A stretch of DNA of 64,000 bases from Geobacter sp. (GTDB lineage: Bacteria; Desulfobacterota; Desulfuromonadia; Geobacterales; Pseudopelobacteraceae). Below are positions 43,584 through 52,811 of the stretch, piece after piece; positions within the stretch are counted from its first letter, which is position 1, and every line of letters begins with the position of its first letter. Location of the stretch: positions 1 through 64,000 of the forward strand of contig JANYBN010000014.1 of assembly GCA_025360785.1 (NCBI GenBank). Direction: 5' to 3'. Under the pieces are notes generated by a model. That model was not told the origin of the DNA, made no database searches, and saw nothing but the letters and a program-made list of their open reading frames with translations. The position numbers were made by a program, and so were the translations under genes.

Positions 43584-45715
43584 TGGGAAATGAATTTAAA
43601 GAATCTATCCATAAGGCGGTCAATAACGCCAATCTGACCGGCGCGCTCGGCAAGTTTTCCGAAGCCTACAAGGTCAACCGGGCCAAGGCGTACGAGGGGA
43701 TCGACTTCGAGGAACTACGCGGGAGGATCGCCGAACTGAAGTCCTATGCCGCTTCCCATCTTGATGAACTCTCCGACCAGTTTACAAAAAATGCCGAAGC
43801 GTGCGGTGCCACAGTTTTCCGGACCAACGACCCGGAAAAAGTCAGGGAATACATCCTGAAGGTCGCGCAGCAGAACAACGTCAAAACGGTTGTAAAATCT
43901 AAATCCATGACAACAGAAGAGATTCACCTCAATCAGTATCTGGAGAAGGCCGGCATCATTGTCGGGGAAACCGATCTTGGTGAATGGATCATTCAACTGG
44001 CCGGACAGACACCATCGCATATGGTTATGCCCGCCATTCATATGACCAAGGAGGAGGTTTCCGATCTGTTCAGCAAGGAGGTCAACGAGCGACTTTCCTC
44101 CGATATCCCCAGACTGGTCAAGGTAGCCAGAGAGAAACTCCGGCCAACGTTCCTCGCTGCCGATATGGGGATTTCCGGCGGGAACATTGCCGTGGCGGAA
44201 ACCGGCAGCATTGTCCTGATGACCAACGAGGGGAACGCCCGGCTGGTAACGTCGCTGCCAAGAATCCACGTCGCACTGGTCGGCATCGAAAAGCTGATCG
44301 AGAAGTATGCCGATGTCGCCACAATTTTAAAAGCGCTTCCCCGCAGCGCCACGGCCCAGCTGCTGACCAGTTATGTATCGATCATCACCGGTCCGACGCC
44401 AAACAGCGACGGGACGATGAAAGATATGCATATCATCCTGATGGATAACCGCCGCAGCGAGATGGCGGCCGACCCAAAATTCAAGCAGGCGCTGCAGTGC
44501 ATCCGCTGCGCCTCCTGTCTTAACGTCTGTCCGGTGTATCGGCTGGTGGGGGGGCATGTCTTCGGCAAGGTGTATACCGGCGGCATCGGCACGATCCTGA
44601 CCGCCTGGTTCGACGAACTGAAAAAATCCGAAGATATCCAGGGGCTCTGCATCCAGTGCGGCGCCTGCAAGGATGTCTGTCCCGGAAAGATCGACATTCC
44701 GGATCTGATCATGGAGCTCCGGCGGCGGCTGGTGCAGGGACAAGGGGTACCGCTGCTGCAAAAGACGATCTATGCCGTGGTGAACAACCGCAAGCTGTTT
44801 CACGGCATGCTGCGCGCCGCTTCAATCGCGGGCAAGCCGTTTACCTCAGGGAAATTCATCCGCCACCTGCCGCTGTTCCTGGCTGACCTGACCGACGGGC
44901 GCAGCCTCCCTGCTATTGCCGCCGAACCGTTCCGGGATCGTTTCAAGAAGTCTCAACAGCCGGAACTTAAGGAAAAAGTGGTTTTCTACGCCGGATGTCT
45001 GATCGATTTTGCCTATCCGGAAATGGGAGAGGCGCTAGTCAAGATCCTCAACAAAGCAGGGATCGAGGTGCTGTTCCCTGAGGAACAGACCTGCTGCGGC
45101 GCTCCGGCCCGCTACAACGGCGCTTATGAGGTCGCGGAAAAGAACGCCATCGACAACATCAAGGCGCTTCTGAGTGTGGATGCAAGCTGGGTAATCTCCG
45201 CCTGTCCGACCTGCACCGTGGCACTGGCCCATGAATTCATCAGCACTTTTGAAAGCGTCGGGCAGACTGAATGGATGGAGAAGGCGAAGGAACTGGCAGC
45301 TAAAACCATCGATTTTTCCACCCTCGTCAAAAAGCTGATTGATGAAGGTCGCTTGACTCTGAAGGAGTGGCAAAAGCTTGACAAGGTCACCTACCATGAT
45401 TCCTGTCATCTGAAACGGACGCTGAAAGTGTCGGATCAACCGAGGGAACTGCTGCAACGCGCCGGTTATGAAGTAACCGAGATGTTCGAGTGCGATACCT
45501 GCTGCGGCATGGGTGGGTCGTATTCGCTCAAGCTGCCGGAAATTTCGGGGCCGATACTGCAGCGCAAACTAAGGAACATCAAGGATACCGGCGCGCCGAT
45601 TGTTGCCATGGATTGTCCAGGCTGCGTGATGCAGATCAGGGGGGGGCTGGATCAGGATGGCGCGAATGTGAAAGTCAGGCACACAGCCGAGCTGCTGGCG
45701 GAGCAGTTGGACTAA
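43583..45715 (+). CDS. Fused LutB-LutA iron-sulfur protein of L-lactate oxidation
   Basis: 710 residues. Residues 1-300 are a LUD domain (SMTTEEIHLNQYLEKAGI; AVAETGSIVLMTNEGNARL). Two 4Fe-4S motifs follow (CIRCASCLNVCPVYR; CIQCGACKDVCPGK, about 305-375), as in LutB/LldF. From about 470 the protein continues with two CCG domains (FYAGCLIDFAYPEMG; ETCCGAPA; YHDSCHLKRT; TCCGMGGSY), which are normally a separate protein, LutA/LldE. The fusion thus supplies the whole electron path of the complex. Start ATG 43583 behind GGGAGG, overlapping the lutC stop by one base. Confidence 0.93.
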   Translation: MGNEFKESIHKAVNNANLTGALGKFSEAYKVNRAKAYEGIDFEELRGRIAELKSYAASHLDELSDQFTKNAEACGATVFRTNDPEKVREYILKVAQQNNVKTVVKSKSMTTEEIHLNQYLEKAGIIVGETDLGEWIIQLAGQTPSHMVMPAIHMTKEEVSDLFSKEVNERLSSDIPRLVKVAREKLRPTFLAADMGISGGNIAVAETGSIVLMTNEGNARLVTSLPRIHVALVGIEKLIEKYADVATILKALPRSATAQLLTSYVSIITGPTPNSDGTMKDMHIILMDNRRSEMAADPKFKQALQCIRCASCLNVCPVYRLVGGHVFGKVYTGGIGTILTAWFDELKKSEDIQGLCIQCGACKDVCPGKIDIPDLIMELRRRLVQGQGVPLLQKTIYAVVNNRKLFHGMLRAASIAGKPFTSGKFIRHLPLFLADLTDGRSLPAIAAEPFRDRFKKSQQPELKEKVVFYAGCLIDFAYPEMGEALVKILNKAGIEVLFPEEQTCCGAPARYNGAYEVAEKNAIDNIKALLSVDASWVISACPTCTVALAHEFISTFESVGQTEWMEKAKELAAKTIDFSTLVKKLIDEGRLTLKEWQKLDKVTYHDSCHLKRTLKVSDQPRELLQRAGYEVTEMFECDTCCGMGGSYSLKLPEISGPILQRKLRNIKDTGAPIVAMDCPGCVMQIRGGLDQDGANVKVRHTAELLAEQLD

Positions 45716-45771
45716 ATAATCATTATTTTGTTTTAGGTTGAAATAGTAAAAAACTAGGGTATGCTCTGCTC

Positions 45772-47031
45772 ATGATAAATACAACCACACTCGATAATGG
45801 CGTCCGGATCGTAACTCAGAACATCGGCTATATGCACACCGTAACCACCGGCATCTGGGTGGCCAACGGCACCCGCCATGAAGCCCCGGAAGATAACGGC
45901 GTTGCTCATTTTATTGAGCATATGCTGTTCAAAGGCACAAAGCGCCGGAGCGCTCATCAGATCACCCGTGAAATTGACTCGATGGGGGGCATTCTGAATG
46001 CCTTTACCGGACATGAATATGTTTGTTATTACGCCAAGGTTCTGGCTAAGTTTCTCCCCGGCGCCGCCGATCTGCTTGCTGATATTTTTCTGAATTCCAC
46101 TTTTCCGCTTGACGAAATAGAGCGGGAGCGCAAGGTCGTTCTTCAGGAAATCAAGATGCGTGATGACTCGCCGGATGAGTACATTCACGATCACTTTCAT
46201 CAAAACTTCTGGCGGGGTCAGAAGCTCGGCATGCCGGTTTTGGGGAGTGAGGAAACTGTTGCCGGCTTGTCTCATACCTCGATCCTGGCGCATAAAAACA
46301 GCCGCTATCGTCCTCAGGATATTATTATTGCAGCGGCAGGCAACGTGCGGCACGATGAACTGGTTGCTATACTGGCCCCCCTGTTTTCAGGGCTTTCTTC
46401 ACAGTGGCAGCCGGGATCAAGCGATACTTTTGCGCATGCAGAAAAGAAGGTAAATCTTATTGAACGGGAGATGGAACAGACGCTTGTATGCCTCGGTACA
46501 CGTTCACTCCGTTATGATCATCCGGATCGTTATGCGCTCTTTTTACTAACGACTATTCTGGGCGGCGGGATGAGTTCACGCCTGTTTCAGGAGGTTCGCG
46601 AGAAGAAAGGGCTGGCGTATTCGGTCTACTCGTACATCATATCCCATGCCGACTCCGGGGCGCTGGTTGTCTACGCCGGCACCGAAAAGGGTCATTGTCT
46701 TGAAGTAATTGATATTGCGCAGCGTGAGTTGTCGCGTCTTGTTACCGAAGCGGTGCCGCATGACGAGCTTGATGCAGCACGGGAACAGCTTAAAGGCAAA
46801 ACGCTCATGTCGCTTGAAAGCAGCGACAGTTTGATGACGCGACTGGCCAAAAATGAAATCTATCTTCAAAAGCAGCAGTCCATTGAAGACGTTCTCGCCA
46901 ATTACGATGCGGTCAGCAGCAACGATCTTCAAAGGGTGTCTCAGGATTTAATCAAGAGTGATTACCTGCATCTGGAAGTTATGGGGCAGGTTGCCGATCT
47001 GGGGCTGTCTGTACAGATGCTGGCAGTTTAG
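45772..47031 (+). CDS. M16-family zinc peptidase
   Basis: 419 residues. The inverted zinc motif HFIEHMLFKGT lies near residue 48, with the third ligand Glu about 76 residues later in ERERKVVLQEIKMRDD. The second half has the inactive M16 repeat, with RLFQEVREKKGLAYSVYSY. Length and pattern fit single-chain processing-peptidase-like proteins (PqqL/YmxG type) that act as dimers. It follows the lut genes by 56 bases on the same strand but probably has its own function. Its last 50 bases recur at 53664-53713. Confidence 0.93.
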   Translation: MINTTTLDNGVRIVTQNIGYMHTVTTGIWVANGTRHEAPEDNGVAHFIEHMLFKGTKRRSAHQITREIDSMGGILNAFTGHEYVCYYAKVLAKFLPGAADLLADIFLNSTFPLDEIERERKVVLQEIKMRDDSPDEYIHDHFHQNFWRGQKLGMPVLGSEETVAGLSHTSILAHKNSRYRPQDIIIAAAGNVRHDELVAILAPLFSGLSSQWQPGSSDTFAHAEKKVNLIEREMEQTLVCLGTRSLRYDHPDRYALFLLTTILGGGMSSRLFQEVREKKGLAYSVYSYIISHADSGALVVYAGTEKGHCLEVIDIAQRELSRLVTEAVPHDELDAAREQLKGKTLMSLESSDSLMTRLAKNEIYLQKQQSIEDVLANYDAVSSNDLQRVSQDLIKSDYLHLEVMGQVADLGLSVQMLAV

Positions 47032-47086
47032 TGAGTTCTGAAATGCCCTGATTATAAGGGGCTCGAAAATAAAAAATGAAGTTATA

Positions 47087-47120
47087 AAATGCCTACCTGC
47101 AAGCTTGCAGGTAGGCATTT
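47087..47120. terminator. Perfect palindrome, bidirectional terminator candidate
   Basis: A 34-base perfect palindrome (AAATGCCTACCTGCAAG and its complement), centred on AAGCTT. It lies between the convergent M16 and FHA genes and has a T-rich tail on the plus side (AGTTTTGTACTATTATTTTT). Confidence 0.75.
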
Positions 47121-47213
47121 AGTTTTGTACTATTATTTTTCAAAATTTATATCATCAGGATACATCAATTGCATCTTCCCGGTTACAGCTTTCATTCCAG
47201 AATCGGTGAAATA

Positions 47214-48323
47214 TTATGCAGGAGAGATTCTGAGGTTGATCGGTCCAATAGATATCAGGTCGTTTGCGACAAGCCGCTTCTTGCTAATCGTCTCGCCGTT
47301 AACCTTAGTGCCGTTTTTACTCGCCAGATCTTCAATTATCAGTTTATTATCAAGCATTTTGAGTTCTGCATGTCGTCGTGAAATACGCTGATCGTCCAGT
47401 ATCAAATCACAGTCTTTACGGCCGATTACACAAGGAAGCGTTACAGTAAAGCGTTCCCCCTGCAGAGGCCCTGACTCTACAGAAAGTACGAAGCTAGGGA
47501 GCTTCGGTTCTTGACGGAGTGCCTTGACAAGTACCTCGACACCCCCCATTGCAGATATTGGCGATATCTCAGTATCCCCTCTACGTCGGTTTTTCGGATT
47601 TCCATCAGGCATTGGCGATATCTCTGCATCTCTTCTACGTCTGTTTTTCGGATACCCTACAGAAAAAAGTTTATCAAGCGAATCTTTGTCAAGCAGGGTT
47701 GAGTCCTCTGCCATAGTTGTAACCATGTCACGGAAAATAAATGCCTGCACCTTATCTTTAGGTTGAAATGCATAGAGCAGCATCTCTTCGTCGACAGTCA
47801 TTCCTTCAGGCCGTTCGTAAGACAGATCGGAGTAATGAGCAAGAGCCCCCTTACCATCCTTGAAGAAGAAAAAATTTATTTTTTTGTCCCGGCAAAGAGC
47901 TATCATCGCATCAGCACCAACCTCACCGATCTGTCGGACGATGCATTCAATGTCGATAAGAGAGGTAGGAGCTTTGACTGCAGGTTCTTCCTGCAGAAAG
48001 AGCACCATGCTTTTCAGCAGAACCGGATCAGTCTCGCAGAGGGTAACGGACATTGACTCTTCGGCGGATCTTGCCAGTTGCTCCCCAAACTTCTGAATAG
48101 AGTAGCTGATCGGTTTGCAGTCTCCATATCTGCCGGCGGCATAGGGAGCGCCATTAAAGAAAAAGAGAAAAAGAAGGGAAGGTTCATCGTTAGCAATCTC
48201 CAGGTATCCAGTAAAAGGTGGAGAAGCAGCGTAGACCGTCTTCAGCAAACTGTGCAACAGCTTACGGGAAAAAGGTTTTTCATCGCAGAGTACTTTCTGT
48301 CGAGGGAATTGGTAGTTATTCAT
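47214..48323 (-). CDS. FHA-domain protein with an unknown N-terminal region
   Basis: About 369 residues if started at ATG 48323; a second ATG at 48365 in the same frame is possible and neither has a clear ribosome site. The C-terminal 85 residues are an FHA domain: VIGRKDCDLILDDQRISRRHAEL, then DLASKNGTKVNG. FHA domains bind phosphothreonine. The first 250 residues are not recognised, but they contain repeated phrases such as FFFNGAPYAAGRYG and FFFKDGKGALAHYS, suggesting an internally duplicated roadblock-like or DUF4388-like fold (uncertain). A repeated segment with NRRRRDAEISP separates the two parts. The gene follows the FHA-EAL gene and belongs to the kinase/phosphatase block. Confidence 0.8.
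   Translation of the reverse strand: MNNYQFPRQKVLCDEKPFSRKLLHSLLKTVYAASPPFTGYLEIANDEPSLLFLFFFNGAPYAAGRYGDCKPISYSIQKFGEQLARSAEESMSVTLCETDPVLLKSMVLFLQEEPAVKAPTSLIDIECIVRQIGEVGADAMIALCRDKKINFFFFKDGKGALAHYSDLSYERPEGMTVDEEMLLYAFQPKDKVQAFIFRDMVTTMAEDSTLLDKDSLDKLFSVGYPKNRRRRDAEISPMPDGNPKNRRRGDTEISPISAMGGVEVLVKALRQEPKLPSFVLSVESGPLQGERFTVTLPCVIGRKDCDLILDDQRISRRHAELKMLDNKLIIEDLASKNGTKVNGETISKKRLVANDLISIGPINLRISPA
47557..47653. repeat. Two-copy 54-base tandem repeat inside the FHA gene
   Basis: ATTGGCGATATCTC...CTACGTC(G/T)GTTTTTCGGA occurs at 47557-47599 and again at 47611-47653, a spacing of exactly 54 bases (18 codons). The reading frame is kept, and the coded repeats are PKNRRRRDAEISPMPDGN and PKNRRRGDTEISPI. 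The text is unlike the rest of the gene and looks like an inserted repeat that became a linker. Confidence 0.85.
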
Positions 48324-48382
48324 ATTTTGTGTATAGCAGGCTGCTGCATAGTTTGTCAATTCCATGAAGGTGCGTGGTCCTA

Positions 48383-49435
48383 CTACATGGGGGCAGGACG
48401 GCCAAAATAATATCCTTGGGCGAGTTCAAATCCGATAGTTTTGCAAGTTTCAGCCTCCTCACGACTATCAATACCTTCAGCCAGCGTACGAATACCGGCA
48501 TCATGTGCCATCTTTACCAGAGTTTCCACTATGGAACGCGAGATTTCCGAACGTTGCTGGATGTTCTTAATAAGTGCGATATCAAACTTGACAATGTCTG
48601 GAACCGAGTCAAGCAACTCGACAAGCCGTGACTGACCTGCTCCAAAATCATCATAAACAAGCAACATATCCAGTTCATTCAGCATTGATCTCAGTTTTTT
48701 CATCATTTCAACATTGGTGACCGTGTTCTCATGGAGTTCCATCCCCAGTTTCAAATCCGGTACAGACTGTCTAAGCTTTTTCAAGGATTTGCCCAAGCAT
48801 TCAATATCCATCTCTTCCGGCAGAGTATTAAAGAGGATCAGCTCCTTCACCCCTAGTTGTGCAGCGTATTCAAGCGCTGTATTTCTGAACAGCTCACTCA
48901 ATTCGATCTGCCTTCCAATCCGTCGGGAAATCTGGAACAACTGTGAGGGACTTTTCGGAAGGCCATCATAGTCAATTCTTCCCAGGATCTCGTACCCTAT
49001 TAAAGCACCGTCAGAGAGAGAAATCAGTGGCTGAAAATGTGGTACAACCGCTTTCAGGTCGAGCATCCGTTCTAGATTTTCTGCCTCCGGATTAATTATC
49101 TGAGTACATTCCGAATCATCGATCTGCTCCACAACATCGAACCTGATTCCGCCAATTGTGATATAGTCGCCATGATTAAGAAGATGATTTTCAGTCAAAC
49201 GCCTGCCGTTGACAAAAGTACCGTTGGTACTGCCGCAATCCTTGATCCTCCAGCCGTCAAAAGCTTCGAGTATTTCGGCATGCTTTCGAGAGGCCTCCTC
49301 CGCAGCCACAAGAAGGCTTGATCCTTCCTTCCGTCCAATGACAAATGGCGAATGTTCAATAGGAATTACCCACAAACTTCCATCTTGAGATTTCCTCTCA
49401 AGCCTAAGCGGGATCGTGTTTCCGGCTGAAATCAT
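48383..49435 (-). CDS. FHA-EAL protein
   Basis: 350 residues from ATG 49435 behind GGGAAAG. FHA domain first (about 25-100; FVIGRKEGSS, SRKHAEI, DCGSTNGTFVNGRRL), then an EAL domain (about 125-350). The EAL signature reads GYEILGR (Glu149), with DDFGAGQSRL, VKFDIALIK and AEGIDSREEA later. The NxSP-like motif is altered (LFNTLPEE) and the last Glu of AEGxE is Asp. Catalytic activity as a c-di-GMP phosphodiesterase is therefore uncertain; it may be a c-di-GMP reader. The FHA domain probably docks it to a phosphothreonine made by the kinase encoded divergently. Confidence 0.9.
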   Translation of the reverse strand: MISAGNTIPLRLERKSQDGSLWVIPIEHSPFVIGRKEGSSLLVAAEEASRKHAEILEAFDGWRIKDCGSTNGTFVNGRRLTENHLLNHGDYITIGGIRFDVVEQIDDSECTQIINPEAENLERMLDLKAVVPHFQPLISLSDGALIGYEILGRIDYDGLPKSPSQLFQISRRIGRQIELSELFRNTALEYAAQLGVKELILFNTLPEEMDIECLGKSLKKLRQSVPDLKLGMELHENTVTNVEMMKKLRSMLNELDMLLVYDDFGAGQSRLVELLDSVPDIVKFDIALIKNIQQRSEISRSIVETLVKMAHDAGIRTLAEGIDSREEAETCKTIGFELAQGYYFGRPAPM

Positions 49436-49702
49436 TAATTCTTTCCCAAGGCAAAAGCCAACATAATTACAGAGAAACAAACAAAAGTATCGTGGCTCAT
49501 ATACCGAGTTAAAAGCTATTTAAGGAATAGTGAATTCCCTTTTGAGTAAAATAAAAAATACACCTCGGGTATAGGTAGTGTCAAGATATCATAACAAGCT
49601 CTAACGGTGTGTGAATTAGAGGGGGAAGCCATCTACCTTCAATAATAGCTTTACCCCGTAATATAAAATTGATAATATTTTATTAGAGTTGGAGATTAAT
49701 CT

Positions 49703-50599
49703 ATGAATACAATAGCATCTGTTGACCTATCACAATATATTGGTGCAAATATCGGCACTGTTACTCTGGTCAAATTATTGGGCCGCGGAGCTATGGGCGC
49801 AGTGTTTATTGGGTATCAGGCTACTCTCAAGCGCCAGGTTGCAGTTAAAATCCTCCCCAAAGCACTTGCGAGCAGCACAAGAGCCCAGCAGATGTTTCGC
49901 GATGAAGCTGAGACGGTCGGGATACTTACCCATCCAAATATTGTGCCTGTATACGAGATGGGAGAGACCGACGATTTCTTTTTTCAAGTCATGCAACTGG
50001 TTGTTGGCCATGATCTGAGAACTATTATTGGCAAGGCACGCAAACATCCGGTTCCAACCAAGCGAATCCTTCCGGTATTGGAAACAATCCGGTATATCTG
50101 CCAGATGCTTGATGCCCTCGGATATGCTCATGAAGAAGGTGTTTACCATCAGGACATCAAGCCGGCAAACATTCTTGTTGATGACCGTTTCAAACGTCTC
50201 CTTGTGGCCGATTTTGGCATAGCCCGAACTGTTTGGGCTGAATACAGTTCAACATCGATGCTTGTCGGGACCCCAACATACATGTCCCCCGAACAGGCTG
50301 CCTGCGCTGCAATTGATGGCCGAACCGATATCTACTCCGTTGGCGTTATGCTCATGGAGATGACAGCCGGTTTTTTGCCGATGCATAAAGAACCGGTTGC
50401 AGATCTGATCAAACGCAAGAAAACCGAGCCGGACACTTTTTTTACCGCCAGGCCATCTGAAATTAATCACACTATAAACTGCGAGCTTGAGGCAATAATT
50501 TTAAAGGCAATTGAGCCGCACCCTAATAATCGTTTTACCGATTGCCTGGAGTTTAAAACCGTGCTCGAAGCTTATGTTAGCAAGAGTGGCTTGAATTAG
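49703..50599 (+). CDS. Ser/Thr protein kinase (Hanks type) with HQD in place of HRD
   Basis: 298 residues, a kinase domain only, with no membrane helix. Gly-rich loop LGRGAMGAVFIG (26-37), Lys in VAVKILP (Lys49), catalytic loop YHQDIKPANIL (Asp151, Asn156) and DFGIAR (170-175). The Arg of the HRD motif is Gln; the catalytic Asp, Lys and Asn remain, so activity is possible but activation by loop phosphorylation may differ. APE motif is SPEQ. Start ATG 49703 with TTGGAGAT upstream. It heads a plus-strand set of kinase, unknown protein and phosphatase. Confidence 0.93.
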   Translation: MNTIASVDLSQYIGANIGTVTLVKLLGRGAMGAVFIGYQATLKRQVAVKILPKALASSTRAQQMFRDEAETVGILTHPNIVPVYEMGETDDFFFQVMQLVVGHDLRTIIGKARKHPVPTKRILPVLETIRYICQMLDALGYAHEEGVYHQDIKPANILVDDRFKRLLVADFGIARTVWAEYSSTSMLVGTPTYMSPEQAACAAIDGRTDIYSVGVMLMEMTAGFLPMHKEPVADLIKRKKTEPDTFFTARPSEINHTINCELEAIILKAIEPHPNNRFTDCLEFKTVLEAYVSKSGLN

Positions 50600-50639
50600 C
50601 CGGTTTGTCATTTTGTTGAATACAGGGATTTAACTTGAT

Positions 50640-52805
50640 ATGTCAGAAATTGCTATCGATTTAAAGCAGGCTTTGCTGGTTGCCAGGGCATTCAACCTGG
50701 CATTCAATAATGCTTTTATGTATGGGGGAAGCCACCAGACTACCAAAGATAGTGCTGCAACTTTTTTTCATGTTTTGCAGCCCATGCTTGACATTGTAAG
50801 CATTATCTCTGTAAGCGCAGAAAAGGACTCTATTTTTTTTGAAAATCATTGTGTGGACAAGCTGGTTAGCGTTCAGCGAATCAACAATCGGTTCAAAAAG
50901 ACTGGAGTCCAATCCATCAGCTTTGACAAGGAAGCTTCCCAGGAAAGTGCTCTGGGATTGTTTTACATAATGGGGTCGTTATCTGATTTTCAGAGCGTCG
51001 ATTCAATGCAGGCTTACATTACTAATGAGCGTCTTTCGGGATTAAGAATCAATTATGTCGTTTATCAGAAAATCACTATTGACGACGCCATCGTCAATAA
51101 AACTACCCTTTCGGAAACTCAGCTGCTGCTTAGCGCTCAGCAGAGCCTTGGTACCGGGTCTTATTTTCAGGCTGATCAAGCTGGAATCCTCAGGAAATTT
51201 TCGGAAATGTTGTCTCTGCGTAATTCCGCAGATGAAAATGAGGTTTCAGGAACAGGAGTTGCCAACACTTCCAGTTTATTTCAAGCCGAATATGACAAAT
51301 TCATATCAACTCAAATAAAGTCCTTCAATAATCAACTCAATTCAACGGAGGAATACGAAGATGGAACCAGCCTTACTCCTGCTGAAATGCTTGAATCAAT
51401 CTATAAGCTTAAAGAAAGTGCTCTTGAAGATCTCAAGCTTAAAAGAGAAACAGGAAAGCTGACTTCTACTGAAGAACTTGCCATAACCGAAATAAATCAG
51501 ATTAGCTACCAGGTTATTGTGCGGCTGATCAAGGAAGAATACAGAAACGACCGAAAGATTTCCGTCAAGAGACTGGCCCAGATTATTCGGCGTATGCTGC
51601 CTGATATCAAAGAGTTGAAGTATCTGCTGCCACAGCTTAAAGATGGCCTTTTTGCTGAAGGGATGTCGCCTTCCGATTACTTGTCACTGGTAAAAGAGCT
51701 GAACAAAGAACTCGACAGTGATGGTTTGATTCAGATTTTGATTGAGGCATCTGACCAGATCGGACTCTCCTTCAATGAATTACTTGAAGGGATCAAGGAA
51801 TCCCCTGAAGAAGCGGCCAAGCTTATCGTTCTAGCTGCGGAAATCAAAAAGGGGGGCGTCACTGCTGATGACGAACAGATGTCGGCAGTTTTGAGCGATT
51901 ACATCGAAAAAGTGAGTCGAGCCCTGGCGCTACAGTCACCTGAAGCGGTAGCCCCCGGTGGCGGGATGATGCTTAAAACCGCTGTCACAAGAATCGAGCG
52001 GGAAATTCTTGACCGGTTGAAAGCACAGAATGTCGGCGTCAACACGGTTTCTGAAGTGGCGCAAAAGCTGGCAAACCAGTTCACCGAAACTGTTTCTGTT
52101 TTAAAAGGAGATTGGGTCAGAACTAACGTCAATAGTTCTAAAAAGCCGGATGAGGAAACGCTGCTGTCGATAATTGAGCAAATTGCCGAACATGGGCAGG
52201 GGGGTGATGGCGTTACGGCGGAGATCCGGGCAATTCTGATTGCCAATGGTTTTACTACCGAGACGATTGATAATATTGTCAAAAAAGCGCAACTGCGTGC
52301 CGTTGCGGCAATAACTCATAAAATAGAAATCCCGGAAGGCGCCTATAATGCCTCGACCATGGTCTTTTTTATCAATCTTGAAATCAAGCGCAACTGCCGC
52401 TACAACTCGCCATTTTCCACTATTCTTGTCACGTATGAAAAAATAATCGATCTACAGAAGGGCACTATTATTGATGAGACACCGGACATACATATTCAGT
52501 TGACCAACCAGGCCCTGAACATATTGAAAGATATGAAGCGAGATCTGGACGTGGTTGGAATTTGTACCATAAACAATATAAGCATCCCGCTTATGGTGCT
52601 GCCTATGACAGAAATGACCGGAGCGCTTTTTGTAAAAAAGAGGATTTACAAAGACTTCCCACAGCATGAATTTATTGTTAACGGCATTGTAGTTCACGTC
52701 GATCCGGTGGTTACGGTGTCACACTTTGACAGAAATCTGACAACCGACAAAATCACCTACTTGAAGGCTATTTATCAGCTTCATTGTCAACCAAAACTGC
52801 AATAG
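50640..52805 (+). CDS. Large unknown protein in the kinase/phosphatase operon, GGDEF-like C-terminus
   Basis: 721 residues, cytoplasmic, mostly helical and acidic. I recognise no full family. The first 170 residues are mixed alpha/beta (VARAFNLAFNNAFMYGG; SIFFENHCVDKLVSV). The middle (about 240-560) is long helices. The last 150 residues contain FFINLEIKRNCRYNSPFSTI and end with LTTDKITYLKAIYQL; the first matches the opening of a GGDEF fold (LxxEIxRxxRYxxPxS), but no GGDEF-like active motif follows. It may be a degenerate cyclase domain used for binding. It lies 40 bases after the kinase and 6 bases before the phosphatase, so it is a likely substrate or scaffold for them. Confidence 0.8.
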   Translation: MSEIAIDLKQALLVARAFNLAFNNAFMYGGSHQTTKDSAATFFHVLQPMLDIVSIISVSAEKDSIFFENHCVDKLVSVQRINNRFKKTGVQSISFDKEASQESALGLFYIMGSLSDFQSVDSMQAYITNERLSGLRINYVVYQKITIDDAIVNKTTLSETQLLLSAQQSLGTGSYFQADQAGILRKFSEMLSLRNSADENEVSGTGVANTSSLFQAEYDKFISTQIKSFNNQLNSTEEYEDGTSLTPAEMLESIYKLKESALEDLKLKRETGKLTSTEELAITEINQISYQVIVRLIKEEYRNDRKISVKRLAQIIRRMLPDIKELKYLLPQLKDGLFAEGMSPSDYLSLVKELNKELDSDGLIQILIEASDQIGLSFNELLEGIKESPEEAAKLIVLAAEIKKGGVTADDEQMSAVLSDYIEKVSRALALQSPEAVAPGGGMMLKTAVTRIEREILDRLKAQNVGVNTVSEVAQKLANQFTETVSVLKGDWVRTNVNSSKKPDEETLLSIIEQIAEHGQGGDGVTAEIRAILIANGFTTETIDNIVKKAQLRAVAAITHKIEIPEGAYNASTMVFFINLEIKRNCRYNSPFSTILVTYEKIIDLQKGTIIDETPDIHIQLTNQALNILKDMKRDLDVVGICTINNISIPLMVLPMTEMTGALFVKKRIYKDFPQHEFIVNGIVVHVDPVVTVSHFDRNLTTDKITYLKAIYQLHCQPKLQ

Positions 52806-52811
52806 AATTAT

